A stretch of 35,333 nucleotides of DNA, from contig JAFTOG010000048.1 in assembly GCA_017451485.1 (NCBI GenBank), forward strand, positions 1-35,333. The letters are read 5' to 3'. A model generated the notes under the pieces. The model was not told the DNA's origin and ran no database searches. It saw nothing but the letters and a program-made list of their open reading frames with translations. The position numbers and the translations under genes are program-made. Positions 31,850 to 35,333 of this stretch are shown here, piece after piece. Positions within the stretch are counted from its first letter, which is position 1; every line of letters begins with the position of its first letter. This stretch comes from Clostridia bacterium (GTDB lineage Bacteria; Bacillota; Clostridia; Oscillospirales; CAG-272).

Positions 31850-32500
31850 ATGAAAATCAAGGGTGCAATATTTGATATGGACGGCACGCTTATTGACTCT
31901 ATGGGCTATTGGAAAACAGCCCCCGGAGATTACATAAGAAGCCTTGGCAAGGAGCCAAAGGAGGATCTTGGCGACAGATTTCTCACCTTGGGACTTACCA
32001 ATATATATCCACAGATGTGTGAGGAATACGGCATAGATATTCCTATAGAGGAGGTAAGCCGTGGTATTTATGCAATAATGGAGAAGAATTACGATAAGGT
32101 TGATATAAAGCCTTATGTAAAGGATATGCTTGATGATTTCAAAAATATGGGCATTAAGATGTGCATAGCCTCAGCTACAAATTCCGATCTGGCAAAAAGA
32201 GTGCTTATGCGTCTTGGCATAGCGGAATATTTTTCTGGTGTACTATGCTGTAAGGATGTGGGAAGAGGAAAGAGATACCCCGATATTTACAATTACGCCT
32301 TGAGCTATTTGGGAACGGAAAAGGAAGAAACTCCTGTTTTTGAGGATGCTGTTTTCGCCATAAGAACATTAAAGGCAAACGGATTTGTGTCTGTGGCAAT
32401 AGAGGATAAGTATACCACTATGGACGAAAGAGCAGAAATAAAGGAAAAAGCCAATTACTATATAGACTCCTATGCGAATTGGGAAAAAATACTTAAATAA
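31850..32500 (+). CDS. HAD-superfamily phosphatase (beta-phosphoglucomutase-like)
   Basis: A 216-residue cytosolic HAD hydrolase of subfamily IA. Motif I is AIFDMDGTLIDS (Asp9 nucleophile, Asp11), a helical cap follows, motif II is MCIASAT, motif III is the lysine in GRGKRYPDIY, and motif IV is FEDAVFAIRTLKANG. It could be a sugar-phosphate or nucleotide phosphatase, or a phosphosugar mutase; the sequence does not settle which. The start follows the MarR stop with no gap, with GAAGAGGAA as ribosome site. A very strong hairpin terminator lies downstream. Confidence 0.92.
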   Translation: MKIKGAIFDMDGTLIDSMGYWKTAPGDYIRSLGKEPKEDLGDRFLTLGLTNIYPQMCEEYGIDIPIEEVSRGIYAIMEKNYDKVDIKPYVKDMLDDFKNMGIKMCIASATNSDLAKRVLMRLGIAEYFSGVLCCKDVGRGKRYPDIYNYALSYLGTEKEETPVFEDAVFAIRTLKANGFVSVAIEDKYTTMDERAEIKEKANYYIDSYANWEKILK

Positions 32501-32505
32501 AAGCA

Positions 32506-32570
32506 AAGCATCCCCGTTTAGCGTGAATACTCCGTTAAGAGTATCACGCTAAACGGGGATGCTTGTTTTT
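32506..32570. terminator. very long bidirectional hairpin terminator
   Basis: 32506-32532 pairs with 32539-32564: 26 bp with one bulged A and a 6-base loop (CGTTAA), followed by G and TTTTT on the plus strand. It separates the convergent HAD and CotH genes. The stem base contains GCATCCCC, also found at the pyr terminator (18731-18738). Confidence 0.92.
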
Positions 32571-32597
32571 ATCACAATTACCGAATAAATGCGAGAA

Positions 32598-34283
32598 TTA
32601 CGCAGGATAGGTCTCCAGCATAAATTTCAGGCTGTCCTTAAGGAATTGCTTGTTATAATCCACCTGTCCCTGCCATGTTTTGATTTTTACAAGATTGGAG
32701 GGGTTGGGGTACAGATCTCTGCCGAGGATACTCCAACGCAGATCATTTCTTTCAAAGGATGACTTATGGGATTCTACATATGCAAAGCATTCCTCATAGG
32801 TCTCTTCCATTATAGGAGCATATATGTCTAACTTTTCACCTACAAGCTGCACAAACTCCTCGTGCTTAAGAAGAGCAGCGAACCATTCATTCTCAATGCT
32901 GGCAAAGAGCTTCTTGGGGTCCTGGGAGCCTGCTTTATTATAAACATTACCAAGACTTCTGTCAAAGTCCCAAACAGGTCCGCAACGGAGCTTTCCTCCT
33001 GAGTCCTTAACCATATAAAAGCTTGCATATCCTACATCACAGCATTTATGCACCTCGTGTACAATATAGGATTCTGCAAAGGATTCTACATCTATAAGAT
33101 TGCAAATGTCCTCCCAATCACCGTTTTCAAGAGCATTTAAGCAATCGTAAACATACATACCTATGTAGTTTTTCTGCTCCTTTGTATAATTTTCGGGAGC
33201 CTTCATAGCGTAGTATTTTCCATTCACGGCAAAGCAGTCACCCTCGCCTCTTCCATCAAGCTCCACAATATAGCCTGTGTCAAGTACACCGGGCTCACTT
33301 GTTGTAATATTAACTCTGTTTTCAGCAATTTCTATTCTTTCGCAAACAAGATATACACCGTCATACTGACCGTTTAAGTATAGCTCAACGAACTGCATTT
33401 CACCAAGGCCACCGAGAGTGGAGAATTTGGATGCTACCGTATATGCAAGATAGTTTCTTATCATACTGTAGTCGGTGTGGTTGGAGATAAGATTCCATTC
33501 TCTTGCCTCACCGTTGCCGAAAAGGTCCACAGGCTCATCGAACTTAATGTGATAGGGCTTTTTATCGTTTTTCCAGGAGGTATTTCCACGGCCCTTTATC
33601 TTACCGGGCTCAGCAGACAGCTTGTATTCGTCGTCGGTATTTGAAACGGAAAATTGGCAGTTTACGTAAATTTCCTTAGAAAGAATGGGATCACCGTTTT
33701 CCGTATTAATACTTAGGATCGGCAGAGTAAGAGGCTGTACCTCAAATATAGCGGTAAGCTGTGTATCCTCTGTGGCAACAATTGAAATTTTCGGGGTCGT
33801 TGCTCCGTTGGACCAGCCGACAAATTTATAACCGGGGGCGGCAATGGCTGTAACGGGATATGTACCTCTTCCGTCAGCTACTGACTGGGAGGTGTTTCCG
33901 TTTATATGTCCGTGTCCGTCGGTTGTAAAGGTGATTCTGTGCTTCTTTTTGAATATAGCTGTATATGTGGCACTTTCATTCAGAGTGTCCGATCTTTTCG
34001 GTGCTGTTCCACCGTCACTCCAGCCCATAAAGGCATAGCCCTCATCGGGGACAGCCTCTACCATCTCGAATGTATGCATAACCAATGGCGTAGTTATTGT
34101 CTGCTGTGTCTCACCGACTATTTTTCCACCGCCGTCTACAGCATAGGTGACGGTAATGGTTCTTTCCTTCGGTGAAGGTGCTGTGGTGGTTGTATTTGTG
34201 TCTGCACCGTCATCTTCCGAGCAGGAAACCATAAGGACAGCTGTCATAACGGTTATGATTAGCAATATGAGAATTTTTTTCAT
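32598..34283 (-). CDS. CotH-family protein kinase-like lipoprotein with InlB-like repeats
   Basis: A 561-residue secreted lipoprotein. The signal MKKILILLIITVMTAVLMVS ends in a lipobox Cys (Cys21), and a Thr-rich linker follows. Two divergent InlB B-repeat modules (about 43-113 and 114-180) have the cores GYAFMGWSDGG and GYKFVGWSNGATTP. The CotH domain (about 185-561) shows IKGRGNTSW, NHTDYSMIRNYLAY, ELYLNGQYDGVYLVCERIEI and the metal-binding WDFDRSLGN. CotH proteins are atypical kinases; Bacillus CotH phosphorylates spore coat proteins. A surface-exposed kinase-fold protein is likely here, with unknown target. Its ATG directly follows the glycerate kinase stop, with GGGAG in that gene as the ribosome site. 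Confidence 0.93.
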   Translation of the reverse strand: MKKILILLIITVMTAVLMVSCSEDDGADTNTTTTAPSPKERTITVTYAVDGGGKIVGETQQTITTPLVMHTFEMVEAVPDEGYAFMGWSDGGTAPKRSDTLNESATYTAIFKKKHRITFTTDGHGHINGNTSQSVADGRGTYPVTAIAAPGYKFVGWSNGATTPKISIVATEDTQLTAIFEVQPLTLPILSINTENGDPILSKEIYVNCQFSVSNTDDEYKLSAEPGKIKGRGNTSWKNDKKPYHIKFDEPVDLFGNGEAREWNLISNHTDYSMIRNYLAYTVASKFSTLGGLGEMQFVELYLNGQYDGVYLVCERIEIAENRVNITTSEPGVLDTGYIVELDGRGEGDCFAVNGKYYAMKAPENYTKEQKNYIGMYVYDCLNALENGDWEDICNLIDVESFAESYIVHEVHKCCDVGYASFYMVKDSGGKLRCGPVWDFDRSLGNVYNKAGSQDPKKLFASIENEWFAALLKHEEFVQLVGEKLDIYAPIMEETYEECFAYVESHKSSFERNDLRWSILGRDLYPNPSNLVKIKTWQGQVDYNKQFLKDSLKFMLETYPA

Positions 34284-35333
34284 TTATCTACACTCCCCCG
34301 GCTTTATTTGTAAAAGCCTGAAAATTTGTTCTGCTGTTTTTTCTAAATTTTTACTTGCATATTCAGTGTCAAGTGCCTTTTCCAGGGTGCATATCTCCCG
34401 TAAAATAGGGAAGAAGGCGATAATGCCCTTAGAGTTACATGCCTCAGCACCGTCGGCTACCGAGCCGGAAAGGGCAATTACAGGCACTCCGTATTTAACA
34501 CCTATTTCGGCAACCCCGCAAGGAGCCTTACCCATAGCTGTCTGGCTGTCCAGCCGTCCCTCTCCCGTTACAACAATATCTGCATCCTTGATTTTGTCCT
34601 CAAGGCGAACAAGCTTGTTTATCAGGGCAGAGCCGTTTTCAAGCGAGCCGTTAAGATATGACATAAAGGCAAAGCCAAGACCTCCCGCAGCACCTGCACC
34701 CCGTGCATTTTTATTGTCTGTGCCCACAGTCATTACACTCAGGGAGGCATATCTGTCAAGATAAGCGTCCATAGCTCTTACCATGTCATCGTCAGCACCC
34801 TTTTGCCTTGAGAATATCTCAGAGCATCCAAGGGGACCGCACAAATGGTTTGTAACATCGCAGGCTATATGGAATTTACATTCTTTAAGCTCCTTTGCCG
34901 AGGCCTCAGTGCTTATGGAATTTATCATTCCAACACCCTTGGCACCGTAGGGAACAGGTGCTCCGTTTTTGTCAAAAAATCCAAAGCCCAGAGCCTGTAG
35001 CATACCCACGCCACCGTCATTTGTAGCACTTCCGCCAATACCGATTATAAACTCACGGCAACCAAGACGGATAGCATCATATATCATTTCTCCCACACCG
35101 TACGTTGTGGTGTCCATAGGATTTCTTTTATCGGCAGGAACAAGAGGAAGTCCCGAAGCCTTCGCCATTTCCATAACTGCAATTTTACCGTCGAGTATAC
35201 CGTAGTAAGCCTCCGTCGGCTCGCCGAGGGGACCTGTAACCGTCAGCCTGCGTACTGTGGCACCTGTCGCCTCACAAATGGCGTCAACAGTGCCCTCGCC
35301 ACCGTCGGCTATGGGGCATACCTCCACTCCTGC
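34284..35333 (-). CDS. glycerate kinase (5' end outside window)
   Basis: Phosphorylates glycerate to 2- or 3-phosphoglycerate, feeding lower glycolysis; this is the GlxK/GarK family. The visible 349 codons include VCPIADGGEGTVDA at the start, IGIGGSATNDGGVGMLQALG, GAGAAGGLGFAF and DIVVTGEGRLDSQTAMGKAP. Full family members have about 375-385 residues, so roughly 35 N-terminal residues lie beyond base 35333. The frame is open to the window end; a GTG at 35327 is internal and not a credible start. The stop codon touches the ATG of the CotH gene, so the two are probably one transcription unit, though no functional link is obvious. Confidence 0.95.
   Translation of the reverse strand, partial: AGVEVCPIADGGEGTVDAICEATGATVRRLTVTGPLGEPTEAYYGILDGKIAVMEMAKASGLPLVPADKRNPMDTTTYGVGEMIYDAIRLGCREFIIGIGGSATNDGGVGMLQALGFGFFDKNGAPVPYGAKGVGMINSISTEASAKELKECKFHIACDVTNHLCGPLGCSEIFSRQKGADDDMVRAMDAYLDRYASLSVMTVGTDNKNARGAGAAGGLGFAFMSYLNGSLENGSALINKLVRLEDKIKDADIVVTGEGRLDSQTAMGKAPCGVAEIGVKYGVPVIALSGSVADGAEACNSKGIIAFFPILREICTLEKALDTEYASKNLEKTAEQIFRLLQIKPGECR

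Noticed and set aside
1..35333. Mobile element, prophage or defence island
   Set aside because: No transposase, integrase, restriction, toxin-antitoxin or phage gene and no tRNA-flanked direct repeats were found; gene content is core and metabolic.

Overview
The window looks like chromosomal DNA of a low-to-moderate GC, strictly anaerobic Firmicute of the class Clostridia, most likely a gut Oscillospiraceae/Ruminococcaceae-type organism. The reasons are strong GGAGG ribosome sites, AT-rich spacers with consensus TTGACA/TATAAT promoters, PPi-type pyruvate phosphate dikinase, an NAD-linked type 1B dihydroorotate dehydrogenase (PyrD with PyrK), the secG-rnr neighbourhood, a Y-family polymerase/YolD pair and a GlpABC-like oxidoreductase trio with a DUF1667 subunit. 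This placement is inference from gene content; no database search was possible. I see no rRNA, tRNA, CRISPR array, transposase or phage gene. Most of the window is ordinary core and metabolic sequence.

Layout. Bases 1-6345 are read on the minus strand: ppdK (truncated by the window edge), rnr, secG, a Fur-family repressor and glyA. glyA and fur overlap by one base. Bases 6646-9230 hold one large plus-strand gene (6714-9185) with its own consensus promoter and terminator. It encodes the most unusual protein here: a single-pass membrane protein with InlB-like modules, two Glu/Pro/Val repeat arms, a central domain I cannot assign with certainty, and a C-terminal domain that closely resembles the C-terminal half of ribosomal protein L15. 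A small lipoprotein gene converges on it. Bases 9830-18742 are a complete-looking UMP biosynthesis operon, pyrC-carB-pyrK-pyrD-pyrF-pyrE-pyrB-pyrI, which lacks only carA.

Bases 18757-26487 carry four plus-strand units: a sodium:neurotransmitter-symporter-type transporter; a three-gene oxidoreductase operon (GlpA-like, GlpB-like, DUF1667) joined by 4-base overlaps; an SGNH hydrolase coupled to a DUF1653 gene; and pyruvate kinase. A GH2 beta-galactosidase (minus) converges on pyk across a perfect 18-bp hairpin and diverges from a Y-family polymerase plus YolD pair. Then come a MarR-HAD phosphatase pair (plus), another very long hairpin terminator, and a minus-strand pair made of glycerate kinase (truncated by the window end) and a CotH-type lipoprotein kinase.

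How the genes fit together: ppdK, pyk and glycerate kinase all act around the phosphoglycerate/PEP/pyruvate node, but from separate transcription units. The pyr operon makes UMP from carbamoyl phosphate and aspartate. The L15-domain membrane protein is the best candidate for an undescribed system. Its domain architecture is seen directly, its topology (C-terminus in the cytosol) is an inference from charges, and any link to ribosomes is a hypothesis.
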